Shown here: one piece after another, positions 25,490 to 33,968 of the stretch
How the letters are laid out: each line of letters starts with the position of its first letter
How positions within the stretch are numbered: the first letter of the stretch is position 1
From: Desulfitibacter sp. BRH_c19
GTDB taxonomy: Bacteria > Bacillota > DSM-16504 > Desulfitibacterales > Desulfitibacteraceae
Length of the DNA: 64,000 nt
Assembly: GCA_001515945.1 (NCBI GenBank)
Contig: LOER01000023.1
Coordinates: 101,007 to 165,006, forward strand
Direction of reading: 5' to 3'
The notes under the pieces: model-generated
What the model was told of the DNA's origin: nothing
Seen by the model: the letters and a program-made list of their open reading frames with translations, nothing else
Databases searched by the model: none
Position numbers and translations under genes: made by a program

Positions 25490-26506
25490 ATTTCCAAAAA
25501 CACTTTTTAAAAACTGCGGTTCAATATAAGCCTTTATCTTATCAAAGGTATCATCATTACTTAAAAGCCGTCCGGGTTCAATATATTCTGTCCAGGCCAT
25601 AGCACACCACGATACTGCACGAACATAATTAAAGAACTTAAACATTTCCAGCCTGTCTTTTAAAGTATCTTTTTGGGGACAAACAGGTAGCTTATGCAAA
25701 TATCCATTAATAAAATAATTTTCTTCTTCATTAGATAACACATAATTCCTCTTCCAGATAGTTGTAGTGCATATAACAAAATGACTCAGATCTTGCGCTG
25801 GTTCGCCTAAAATAGGCTTTTCCCAATCAATTAAATGACATGTCCCCATTTCTTCATTTACAATAAAGTTGTGAGAATTAACCTCTGTATTAATTACCCG
25901 CAGCCAGGGGTCAGCCAAAAGCAATTTTTCTTGATTTTTTCTATTTTCTGCTTCTAAAATTACCTTTTCCAATAATCTTGATGTTTCAATATTAGCCTTG
26001 GGACACTCAAAATATTTTGTGAGCAGCCTAGTAGCTTCATTATAGATGCCAGTAAATGGACCAGGTTCCTTTACCAAAAAATCTGTATCATTTTCTGTAA
26101 ATTCTAATCCATGAATTCTAGCAAAAGTATCAGCCGCCTTAGATAAATCTGTTTTATAGTCTAATGGTTCTCCAGGAAGGTATTCCATAACAAGCACTCC
26201 ATATGGAATGCTTTCCATTGTATCATCTATATAGCAAGGCTTTGGCGTTACACCTGAGTGCTGCAGGATATTCAAAGCCTGATATTCGTAGCTAATTTGG
26301 TTTTTAAGTAGCATTTGGCTTCCTGTGTTAACCCTGAAAACGTATTTGTCGGCATTACTAGTCATTAATAAATAATTTAAGTTGTATTCACCTTGGGCAA
26401 GGTAATTTACCATAACCTTATCATTTATGTCTATCTTCATTTGCTTTTTAAAGGTTGGTGAATTCACATAATCTTGAACTGTATCAAATAATTTTTCTGC
26501 AAGCAT
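25472..26506 (-). CDS. Aminoglycoside-phosphotransferase/choline-kinase-like protein
   Basis: The protein is 344 residues. Kinase-like features are a YVFRVN Lys-region equivalent, GVLVMEYLPGEPLD hinge near residue 115, a catalytic-loop analogue NTEVNSHNFIV near 215 (Asp of the usual HxDxxxxN replaced) and LIDWEKP, the metal-binding D. The loss of the catalytic Asp in the HGD motif makes activity uncertain. It is last in the operon after two glycosyltransferases. The substrate is unknown and may be a sugar or lipid head group. Confidence 0.75.
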   Translation of the reverse strand: MLAEKLFDTVQDYVNSPTFKKQMKIDINDKVMVNYLAQGEYNLNYLLMTSNADKYVFRVNTGSQMLLKNQISYEYQALNILQHSGVTPKPCYIDDTMESIPYGVLVMEYLPGEPLDYKTDLSKAADTFARIHGLEFTENDTDFLVKEPGPFTGIYNEATRLLTKYFECPKANIETSRLLEKVILEAENRKNQEKLLLADPWLRVINTEVNSHNFIVNEEMGTCHLIDWEKPILGEPAQDLSHFVICTTTIWKRNYVLSNEEENYFINGYLHKLPVCPQKDTLKDRLEMFKFFNYVRAVSWCAMAWTEYIEPGRLLSNDDTFDKIKAYIEPQFLKSVFGNLKTNF

Positions 26507-26507
26507 T

Positions 26508-27179
26508 TTATCTCACCCTACTATCAACATTTAGATTCTTTAATAAACTATAGGTATGTTTTGGGATACTTTCAACCTTGTTCTCATTAAGCATTTTCCA
26601 AAGCTGGATTACATCACTAAAATAATCTATATCATTGCATTCGGGTAATAAACACCACTTCAAATTAAGTTTGTTTATTACCGTAATTGTACTTTCTAGC
26701 ACAGTAGAACTACCCCAATTGTCTATATTAAAAACTTCTTTATGCAGCATTTTCATTCCTAAAAAATAGTATCCACCATCACCTGTAGGTCCTAAAACAA
26801 GATCATATACATCTAGTAAATTTCTTGCACTTTTTATAAAAGATAGCTCTAACGTAGGCAAGTCTGTCCCAAGAACTCCTACTTTAGTATAGCCATTGCT
26901 AAAACCCCATTTAAGAGCATTGTACATTTTTTCTCCTAAATTTAATCCTTGTTGAGGTATAACAGGGGCGTTTACAGGTAGTATACTTTTAAGCTTGTCT
27001 ACATTTCCTTTAACATCATAAAACACTTTATACTTTAACCCATTATTATTAAGCATTGATACCATATCCATAATAAAAGCTCCATGAAGAAGCGCACATT
27101 CATTTTTTGAAAAATGGGATTCTAATCTGGTTTTTGTGTAACCTGGCTCAGGTATTCTAGTCATTAAGGCAATTAACAT
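26508..27179 (-). CDS. TIGR04282-type glycosyltransferase (DUF2064)
   Basis: The protein is 223 residues, with the opening TRIPEPGYTKTRL, GLNLGEKMYNAL, LGTDLPTL and LGPTGDGGYYFLGMK. This is the pattern of the TIGR04282 family, annotated in arsenosugar loci though most members are unproven. The fold is GT-A, resembling sugar-phosphate nucleotidyltransferases. Its ATG overlaps the end of the TIGR04283 gene (2-base gap). The pair commonly occurs together and likely acts in one pathway. Confidence 0.83.
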   Translation of the reverse strand: MLIALMTRIPEPGYTKTRLESHFSKNECALLHGAFIMDMVSMLNNNGLKYKVFYDVKGNVDKLKSILPVNAPVIPQQGLNLGEKMYNALKWGFSNGYTKVGVLGTDLPTLELSFIKSARNLLDVYDLVLGPTGDGGYYFLGMKMLHKEVFNIDNWGSSTVLESTITVINKLNLKWCLLPECNDIDYFSDVIQLWKMLNENKVESIPKHTYSLLKNLNVDSRVR

Positions 27180-27181
27180 AT

Positions 27182-27865
27182 TTACCTCACATCATAGTAT
27201 TTATTCTTTAATTCTGCCGGTGTCTTACCTAATAGGTATAGTATTTTCAGCTTATGCATAAACAAACAGGTTTTTAAAACTCCACCTTTTTTAAAACGCC
27301 GTGTTGAAGTGATTATTCCTTCAGTAACCTGTACTGTCTTCCCTTTCTCTCGTAACTTCCTAGAAAACTCCCAATCTTCCATCAGCTCAATGGCAGGGAA
27401 TCCGCCTAACTCATCAAATACACTCTTTCTAACGAATATACCCTGATCTCCGAAGAATACCTTAGATAACCTGGCTCTTATATTTGACCCAAGACAGATA
27501 AACTTAAAAACAAGCCGATTATCATCCATTTTCAATGTATAACAACCACCTACAATTCTAGTATCTGCAATGGTTGTTTCGATTCTTATTAATGCTGATG
27601 GTTCTAATACGCTATCACAATGGAGAAAAAGTAATACCTCTCCTGAGGCTACCTTAGCCCCCGTATTCATTTGATTTGCTCTACCAATATGGCTATTAAC
27701 AACAATTACATCCTCTATTGTTTTAGCTATGGTAATAGTATCATCACTACTACCTCCGTCTGCTACTATAATCTCTTTATCACCCACAAGCTGCCTTATC
27801 ATTTTTAATGTTTGTAATATTTTGTTGGCCTCGTTCAAGGTGGGAATTATGATGGAAATCTTCAC
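27182..27865 (-). CDS. TIGR04283-type family 2 glycosyltransferase
   Basis: About 227 residues. GT2 signatures: ISIIIPTLNEA at the start, ADGGSSDDT near 40, LFLHCDS (DxD-like), then GDQGIFVRK and ELMEDWEFSRKL (catalytic acid region). TIGR04283 members are paired with TIGR04282 in many genomes. I start it at GTG 27865, after AAGGGGTG; this is inside the 3' end of the preceding ATPase frame. No ArsM or ArsS gene is in the window, so an arsenic role is not supported. Confidence 0.83.
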   Translation of the reverse strand: MKISIIIPTLNEANKILQTLKMIRQLVGDKEIIVADGGSSDDTITIAKTIEDVIVVNSHIGRANQMNTGAKVASGEVLLFLHCDSVLEPSALIRIETTIADTRIVGGCYTLKMDDNRLVFKFICLGSNIRARLSKVFFGDQGIFVRKSVFDELGGFPAIELMEDWEFSRKLREKGKTVQVTEGIITSTRRFKKGGVLKTCLFMHKLKILYLLGKTPAELKNKYYDVR

Positions 27866-28901
27866 AGCTTTCACCCCTTTTTTGAAACCAAACCCTGTTC
27901 CATTCAATTTTAAAGTACATTCTTGAACCCAACTCAATATCAATATGGTTTTTTACCACTGCTGTCAGCAAACCCAAATCTGTGGAGATCTTGATTATAC
28001 TTTGACCTGCGGAGAATTTTTTATCTTCTATTACTCCTGAAAAGCATTCCTTTTGAGGCGGTGAACAAATTTCAATATGTTCTGCTCTTACACAGGCTAC
28101 AAACTCTCCATTGTCTAAAAAGTGGGGAATACTGATTTTCTTACCCTTTGCAAAAAAATTATTGTTGTGAATATTTCCTTCTAAATAGTTGCAGACCCCA
28201 AACATGCTTGCTATTTTTTTGTTTACTGGGTGATTATATAGGTTATATGGAGTATCATATTGAAGTATCTGCCCTTCTAGCATTACTGCAATTTTATCTG
28301 CTAAAAGCATAGCCTCATTCTGATCGTGGGTAACAAATACTGTGGTCATATTAAGCTTTCTATGGATTTGGAGAATTAATTCTCTCATTTCCTCACGAAG
28401 GGTGGGATCCAAGTTTGACAAAGGTTCGTCTAACAATAATACCTTTGGTTCCAGGGCTAGTGCCCGTGCTAAGGCCACCCTTTGCTGCTGTCCCCCTGAC
28501 AATTGGCCAGGATATTTTTGCTCAATTCCTGGGAGATGAACCAATTCTAACAAGGCCTTTGCCTTTTCCATTCTTATTTTTTTTGATACTCCTAGCATTT
28601 TCAGACCAAAAGCAACATTTTCAGCTACAGAAAGGTGGGGAAAAAGCAGATGGTCCTGGAATACCATAACAATGTCCCTTTGTTCCGCAGGTAAAAATGT
28701 TATCTCCTCTTTATCTAGTAAAATTTGACCTTGATCAGGAAGTAATAATCCAGACAGGAGTTTCAATGTTGTTGTCTTACCACAACCAGAAGGACCTACT
28801 AGAGCAACAAATTCCCCATGCTCAATTTCTATATTTAAATTTTTGATAACTTTTTCCTTCGAGTAGTATTTTACCAGGTTTTTTAAGATTACTTTAGCCA
28901 T
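27780..28901 (-). CDS. YnjD-like ABC transporter ATPase
   Basis: The protein is 373 residues. Walker A GPSGCGKTT, signature LSGGQQQR, Walker B LLDEPLSNLD and H-loop VTHDQNEA are followed by a TOBE domain. The last 30 or so residues after VWF look unrelated to the family and run out of frame through the start of the glycosyltransferase gene. A TAA to CAA change right after VWF would explain this extension. It should drive the two permeases directly upstream. The importer resembles YnjBCD in its binding protein. Confidence 0.85.
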   Translation of the reverse strand: MAKVILKNLVKYYSKEKVIKNLNIEIEHGEFVALVGPSGCGKTTTLKLLSGLLLPDQGQILLDKEEITFLPAEQRDIVMVFQDHLLFPHLSVAENVAFGLKMLGVSKKIRMEKAKALLELVHLPGIEQKYPGQLSGGQQQRVALARALALEPKVLLLDEPLSNLDPTLREEMRELILQIHRKLNMTTVFVTHDQNEAMLLADKIAVMLEGQILQYDTPYNLYNHPVNKKIASMFGVCNYLEGNIHNNNFFAKGKKISIPHFLDNGEFVACVRAEHIEICSPPQKECFSGVIEDKKFSAGQSIIKISTDLGLLTAVVKNHIDIELGSRMYFKIEWNRVWFQKRGESCEDFHHNSHLERGQQNITNIKNDKAACG

Positions 28902-28912
28902 TTAACCCACCC

Positions 28913-29719
28913 TTATAAATAATAATAACTTGATTTTTGTTTTGGGTCTGTAATCACCCGTTCAATTATAAACATAAAAATAAGTGCAATCAGAATAAAT
29001 ATAAGGCTGATAACAGAACCTATAACTCTATCACCACTATTAATATATGGGAAAAGAACTAATGGTAATGTAACAATTTTTCCACCACCAATTAAAAATG
29101 TCAAAAAGTATTGACTGAAGGAAACATTAAACATTAAAATACCGCTGGTAATTAGCCCTGGTTTTAGGAAAGGCAAAGTCACATATATGAATCTTTGCCA
29201 ATTATTTGCCTTCAATATTTTACTTTGCTCCTCCCATTTTAACCCCATTGCTTTATATACACTTGCAAATATTCTTATCCCATAGGGCATAACCACCACT
29301 AAATGGATTAAGAGAACTCCCAAAAAAGTATCAACCAGCCCATACTTTATAAAAATCACATGTATACCCATTCCAATTGTAATAGGCGGAATAATTATAG
29401 GGGCTAGAACAAGAATTTCAACAATATTTTTTCCAGGAAAGTCATATAAGCCTAAGGCCTTTCCGGCTGGAATGCTAATAATTGTCGCTACTAGAGTTAC
29501 TGCCAAAGATAGGAATATACTTGTTCCGATAACAGACAATATTTTATTCTGAGGGTTTAATATATACTGCCAACCCCTTAATCCCCAGTCATGTGGAAAA
29601 ATACTTCCTGCCGTCCATACTTTACTAAAGGCCCATAACAATAGAATTAAAAACGGGGACATTAAGAGGATGAAAAAAATCATGACAATAATTTTATGCA
29701 CTAGTTGTTTTTTGTCCAT
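28913..29719 (-). CDS. YnjC-like ABC permease, second half-type
   Basis: About 268 residues with six membrane segments and an EAA-type loop (WEEQSKILKANNWQRFIYVTLP) near residue 165. In E. coli YnjC is a fused double permease; here the two halves are separate genes. The ATG at 29719 has GGGGG 6 bases upstream and follows the previous stop by two bases; a longer frame to 29785 is rejected. Confidence 0.85.
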   Translation of the reverse strand: MDKKQLVHKIIVMIFFILLMSPFLILLLWAFSKVWTAGSIFPHDWGLRGWQYILNPQNKILSVIGTSIFLSLAVTLVATIISIPAGKALGLYDFPGKNIVEILVLAPIIIPPITIGMGIHVIFIKYGLVDTFLGVLLIHLVVVMPYGIRIFASVYKAMGLKWEEQSKILKANNWQRFIYVTLPFLKPGLITSGILMFNVSFSQYFLTFLIGGGKIVTLPLVLFPYINSGDRVIGSVISLIFILIALIFMFIIERVITDPKQKSSYYYL

Positions 29720-29721
29720 AC

Positions 29722-30579
29722 TTACCCCCATTGTCTTAGATATTTTTTCATAAATAGATAATATAACCCGACAAGCATTACGCAAACTGATGTTAGAATT
29801 ATTGTAATAACCATGGCAATGGGTCGGTTATACAAGTCCGGAGAAATATAATTGTAATAAGCCCATACTGGTAAAGCTTTGGGATAGGTGGCCCCTAATA
29901 AAAATGGTATTTCAAAGGCACCAAAGGAAAAAGCAAAAACTATGGCAGATGCAGAAATTATGCTTGGCATACTAAGAGGTAGTGTAACTTGAAAAAACAC
30001 CTGCCATGGAGAAGCTTTTAACGTAGCTGCCACATCATTTAGCTTTCCATGTATATTTTTCATAACTGTATAAATCATTAATGTAATAAAGGGTATTTCT
30101 TTCCACATGTATATTGTTATGATTCCAATAGCATTTCTCGAATAGAAAACAGGAGGAAACTGTCCTGATTCATTAATTACCCCTAGGTTAATGAAAATCC
30201 TTGCTAAAAACCCTCCTTGTGATATTAGAAAAACAATCATTAATGCAGCAACTATATGTGGAACTGCTATTGGCAGTTTATACATAAAGTCAATTACTTT
30301 GTTCTTCTGCTTTAGGTTCACCATATAATTTGCCAAATATATAGCTATTATAGTTGACAGAAAAGTTGATACAAAAGCTATATATAAGGTAAAGGTAAGG
30401 GAGGCCATAAATTCTTTTTGCTTTACTACTAGCAAGTAATACTTAAGAGTAAATTGCGTTAATCCCAGAACTGGAAAATATCCAAAACTCTGAAGTAACG
30501 CAAAAACAAGACCCCCCAAGAAAAATATTGTCAATACTAATAAAGCTGGTGCCAAATAAAGATATGGTTTGTATTTCAT
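29722..30579 (-). CDS. YnjC-like ABC permease, first half-type
   Basis: The protein is 285 residues with six membrane segments and an EAA-like loop (LNDVAATLKASPWQVFFQVTLP) near residue 185. It pairs with the next gene to form the import channel. AAGGAGT precedes the ATG, directly after the binding-protein stop. Substrate unknown. Confidence 0.85.
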   Translation of the reverse strand: MKYKPYLYLAPALLVLTIFFLGGLVFALLQSFGYFPVLGLTQFTLKYYLLVVKQKEFMASLTFTLYIAFVSTFLSTIIAIYLANYMVNLKQKNKVIDFMYKLPIAVPHIVAALMIVFLISQGGFLARIFINLGVINESGQFPPVFYSRNAIGIITIYMWKEIPFITLMIYTVMKNIHGKLNDVAATLKASPWQVFFQVTLPLSMPSIISASAIVFAFSFGAFEIPFLLGATYPKALPVWAYYNYISPDLYNRPIAMVITIILTSVCVMLVGLYYLFMKKYLRQWG

Positions 30580-30582
30580 TCT

Positions 30583-31824
30583 TTACTCCTTGATAACATT
30601 ATCTCTCCAAAGATCTTCTATAACTTGAATGTAGGCTGACGCAATCTCAGGTAAACGATGATTAGCTAATTCTTCTGCTGACAGAGTTGCAATTCCTAGA
30701 TCAGTACTTTCGATTTCTTGTATATACTTTTCCTCTAGCTTATTAATATCTAAAGCTATCATATCACCCCAATTTGTAGGATCATATTTAGATATTTGCG
30801 CCTCTGGGCTCATGAGGAAATTTGCTAATACCATGGCACCGCCCTTATTGGGTGCGTTAAAGGGTATTGCTAAAAAATGTGTATTGCCAATCGTACCCTG
30901 GTCCCATACAAAAGTACGAACTGTATCAGGCACTAGTCCCTGGTCTATCATACCGGAAAATCTTGATGGATGATATGTCATAGTAAAGTCTACTTCTCCA
31001 TCTGTAAAGAGCTGATCAAGCTGAGCTATCTGGGAGGGATAGGTCTCTCCTTGTCTCCAAAGATAGGGTTTAATATCATTTAAATATGCCCAAAGTGGTT
31101 GCAGCTGTTCATTTAAGTCCTCTATGTTTACTTCTTCAACATAGGGAAAGGCTTCGTAGCCTCCACATAATTCATACATTAAATGCCGTATAAAAACACT
31201 ACCTGTAAAATCAGGCATTTCAGGATAAGTAAATCTTCCTGGATTAGCTTTTACCCACTCCATTAGTTCTGAACTTGATCTAGGTGGATTACTTACTCTA
31301 GCAGTATCATGAGTAAAGGCGAACTGTGCTTTCCCATATGGAACCTCAAATCCCTCAACAGGAAAACCAAAATCAAACGCAATATCTAGTGCATCCGTAT
31401 CTACATACTCATTGAAATTTGGTATTTTTTCTGCAAATGGTCCCCATAACATCTCGGCCTGGCGAGCAGTACGAAAGTTTTCTCCATTAATCCAAAGTAA
31501 ATCAATAGAGCCTTTTTGCCTGTTAACCTGCTTTTCTCCAAGAAGTTTATTGATAAACTCTGGAGCATCCATTGGGACTCGATTAACTGTAATATTATAT
31601 GTTTCCTGCATGGTCTGGGAAACATAATTATCTACCCAACTATTAATTCTGTCATCTCCACCCCACATATAAAAGTTAACAGTTGTACCTTGTGCAGAAG
31701 CAACAATAAGATCCCAATCCTGTTCTAAAACGTCTTCTTCTAGAACCTCACCCTTGTCATTACCACACCCTGCCACAGGCAATACAATTATTAAAATTAA
31801 TAGGATAAACAATAATTTACGCAA
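30583..31824 (-). CDS. YnjB-like ABC substrate-binding lipoprotein
   Basis: About 413 residues. A lipobox (LPVAGC) is followed by a solute-binding domain with the YnjB-type segments VNFYMWGGDDRINSW, GSIDLLWINGENF and LWGPF. E. coli ynjB lies in the ydjXYZ-ynjABCDE cluster with TVP38 and rhodanese genes, the same partners as here. The ligand is unknown; the rhodanese partner suggests a sulfur or selenium species. TTG at 31824 after GAGGGTGA gives a compact signal peptide; starting at 31842 is possible. It overlaps the TVP38 stop. Confidence 0.82.
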   Translation of the reverse strand: MRKLLFILLILIIVLPVAGCGNDKGEVLEEDVLEQDWDLIVASAQGTTVNFYMWGGDDRINSWVDNYVSQTMQETYNITVNRVPMDAPEFINKLLGEKQVNRQKGSIDLLWINGENFRTARQAEMLWGPFAEKIPNFNEYVDTDALDIAFDFGFPVEGFEVPYGKAQFAFTHDTARVSNPPRSSSELMEWVKANPGRFTYPEMPDFTGSVFIRHLMYELCGGYEAFPYVEEVNIEDLNEQLQPLWAYLNDIKPYLWRQGETYPSQIAQLDQLFTDGEVDFTMTYHPSRFSGMIDQGLVPDTVRTFVWDQGTIGNTHFLAIPFNAPNKGGAMVLANFLMSPEAQISKYDPTNWGDMIALDINKLEEKYIQEIESTDLGIATLSAEELANHRLPEIASAYIQVIEDLWRDNVIKE

Positions 31825-32536
31825 CTTTTTTGTCACCCTCAATTTTTTGTCTTTTTTGTATCCAACCTGGTATTAAAGATATTATTACAAAAAATACTGC
31901 AGCTACACCTAAGTACATTAAAGTTTTACCTAGATTTCCTTGACCACTTACTACAGATCCTCCAGCGAATGAAAATGCGGCAGCTCCTGGAATCATACAA
32001 ATCCAAGAAACAAGCACATATGTTGCAAATTTAATTTTAGTTAAACCATAGGCATAGTTTTGTAGGTTAAATGGGAATACAGGAACTAGTCGAGTAACCA
32101 TAAGCATCCGCCATCCTTGCTTTTCTACACCTTCATCAATTTTCTTGAATTGTTCATTTCCTTGTACCCAACCCTCTACCATGGAACGTGCTGCATAACG
32201 AGCTACTAAAAATGCTGCTGTAGCTCCAAGAGTCGAACCTATAGAAGAATATAATATTCCAAACCATGGGCCAAAGACAAAACCTCCTAAAAGTGCAACT
32301 GGCAGTCCTGGTAAAAAGAAGATACATGCAGCAATCCATAATACAATATAAACTAGTGGACCAATCATACCAAAGCTATTAATCCACTCAGTAAGCTTTG
32401 TTATGTTATCAATGCTGATATAATCAAAAACTCCAAAGACTTTCATTAGGATAACAACAGCCGCAATTATACCCATAATTATAAGTAGTTTGACCTTATC
32501 CTGTTTCTTGTTTTTTGATTTTTTTTCCTTTTCCAT
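31817..32536 (-). CDS. TVP38/TMEM64 family membrane protein (DedA/VTT fold)
   Basis: The protein is 239 residues with a basic N-terminus, a first membrane helix near 15-35, and the SNARE-associated/VTT core: FLPGLPVALLGGFVFGPWFGILYSSIGSTLGATAAFLVARY, then RLVPVFPFNLQNYAYGLT. It sits in the cytoplasmic membrane; function in bacteria is unsettled. YdjX and YdjZ of E. coli are homologues in a ynjBCDE operon. GAGGGGG precedes the ATG. It is followed, with overlap, by the YnjB-like gene. Confidence 0.85.
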   Translation of the reverse strand: MEKEKKSKNKKQDKVKLLIIMGIIAAVVILMKVFGVFDYISIDNITKLTEWINSFGMIGPLVYIVLWIAACIFFLPGLPVALLGGFVFGPWFGILYSSIGSTLGATAAFLVARYAARSMVEGWVQGNEQFKKIDEGVEKQGWRMLMVTRLVPVFPFNLQNYAYGLTKIKFATYVLVSWICMIPGAAAFSFAGGSVVSGQGNLGKTLMYLGVAAVFFVIISLIPGWIQKRQKIEGDKKVA

Positions 32537-32599
32537 AAAATCCCCCTCTTTCTAGACATCCATTTTTAACTGTTTATCCAAAATATTCTATATAGGTTA

Positions 32600-32692
32600 A
32601 GGCCCCCACTTCTATAAGTGGTCTCTAAATCAGGTGGAGTAGAGCCTCCATCTGATACCCCGATGTTCAGCTTTGGCTGAATGAGTTCACTT
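32600..32692. repeat. Palindrome-rich intergenic unit B
   Basis: Three hairpins in a row: CCACTT/AAGTGG (32606-32621), ATCAGGTGGAG/CTCCATCTGAT (32629-32656) and TTCAGC/GCTGAA (32666-32681). The plan resembles unit A at 19278. It sits between the rhodanese and TVP38 genes, after the rhodanese terminator. Confidence 0.6.
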
Positions 32693-32701
32693 AATTTGTT
32701 T

Positions 32702-32735
32702 AAAGAAGAAGGAGTAGACTTACCCCTTCTTCTTT
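32702..32735 (-). terminator. Hairpin after the rhodanese gene
   Basis: AAAGAAGAAGGGGT and ACTCCTTCTTCTTT pair across a 6-base loop directly after the rhodanese stop, so the TVP38-YnjBCD genes may have their own promoter. Confidence 0.65.
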
Positions 32736-32746
32736 AACAACATATT

Positions 32747-33688
32747 TTATTGATCAGTTTCAATTGGTAGATCTTCATTATAGCTCCACTCAATCCAGGA
32801 ACCATCGAAGTTTTGAACATTGTCATATCCAATGAGTCTTAAGTTAAACCAGGCCGCTGCAGATCTTACACCTGATTGGCAATAGGTTATTACAGTTGTG
32901 TCCTCTTCAATACCAAATTCTTTATACATTTCTCTTAGTTCTTCTGCACTCTTAACTGTCTTATCTTCATTTAAATTCTGATTCCATTCAATCCATACGA
33001 CTCCTGGCAATCTGCCCTGTCTAAAGGCACCGCTTTTAAGTTCTTCCCCTGTATACTCTCCTTCTGCACGAGTGTCTATAATCACTACGTCACCACTATC
33101 AACAGCATCTTTAACTTCATCTAAAGTGGCATAAATATCCATGTCAAAGTCCTTTGCAGTATATGTGGTAGGAGTAATACTAGGACCTTTAAGTGATGTA
33201 TCTCCATCTGTAGCGACCCAAGCATCCCATCCGCCATTAAGTACCTGCATATTTTCATGTCCGTAGCCAAACAAAGCCCACCAAACCCTTGCACTATCAT
33301 ATACACCTTTATCATCATAAATAATTACTCTGGTGTCATTATCAATACCTAGACTGCCCATTAATTCTTCCCATTGTGCCTTATCACAAAGCATACCTCC
33401 AAAACCGTAATCTGCTTCTGGAGCTTCATATTCGGGTCTCCAGACATTAATTGCTCCTGGAATGTGCCCGAGTATGTATTTAGCTTGAGCACGAATGTCT
33501 AAAATCGCAACATTTGGATCGTCAACTATTTCCTTCAATTCCTCAACATCAACTAACATCTCAGGTCTTGCATACTCTTGTTCGTCAACTGTTACTGATG
33601 GTGCTTGTTTTTGGCCACAACCAACAGCCAATAGACTTAGAACTAAAAGAAGTACTACTAAAATATTTAATCTTTTTTTCACAAACAT
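32747..33688 (-). CDS. Double-rhodanese sulfurtransferase lipoprotein
   Basis: About 313 residues. Lipobox LLAVGC (Cys near 24), then two rhodanese domains. The first (residues about 50-160) lacks the active Cys (YDDKGVYDSARVWW); the second (about 180-310) has the loop YCQSGVR with the catalytic Cys. It would carry out persulfide transfer outside the cytoplasmic membrane, as for thiosulfate sulfurtransferases and E. coli YnjE. The ATG at 33688 gives the best signal peptide and has GAGAGG upstream. It is divergent from a LysR regulator that probably controls it. Confidence 0.9.
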   Translation of the reverse strand: MFVKKRLNILVVLLLVLSLLAVGCGQKQAPSVTVDEQEYARPEMLVDVEELKEIVDDPNVAILDIRAQAKYILGHIPGAINVWRPEYEAPEADYGFGGMLCDKAQWEELMGSLGIDNDTRVIIYDDKGVYDSARVWWALFGYGHENMQVLNGGWDAWVATDGDTSLKGPSITPTTYTAKDFDMDIYATLDEVKDAVDSGDVVIIDTRAEGEYTGEELKSGAFRQGRLPGVVWIEWNQNLNEDKTVKSAEELREMYKEFGIEEDTTVITYCQSGVRSAAAWFNLRLIGYDNVQNFDGSWIEWSYNEDLPIETDQ

Positions 33689-33718
33689 TAACCAACCTCT
33701 CCTCTCTCTCTCCTGCAA

Positions 33719-33968
33719 TAGATTTGTTTTGTACTTGAGAACCCAGATACCTCACATAGAATAAATACTTTTTTGCACAAGCTTTGATTTAAAAAAAGTA
33801 AATAAATTTTGTAAAGTTTGTGAAGGTACTTTCATTCTCAATGTCTAATACTTACAATAAGATTATACTATGGCGGCATAAGATTTTATAATGATAGTAT
33901 TTTATGCTATATAATTTATTGTTATATTCTTTATAATGTTTTCTTATACAAATGTTTGGAGGTTTTTT
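33719..33968. promoter_or_regulatory. Divergent control region, rhodanese/LysR
   Basis: A 250-base, very AT-rich divergent gap. ATACTAT (33865-33871) and ATAGTAT (33894-33900) form an inverted repeat, and several T-N11-A-like spacings typical of LysR sites lie around it. I infer LysR binding here; no further gene is seen. Confidence 0.45.

Noticed and set aside
26508..27865. Arsenosugar biosynthesis
   Set aside because: Only the two glycosyltransferase family names point there; no ArsM, ArsS or arsenic resistance gene is present.
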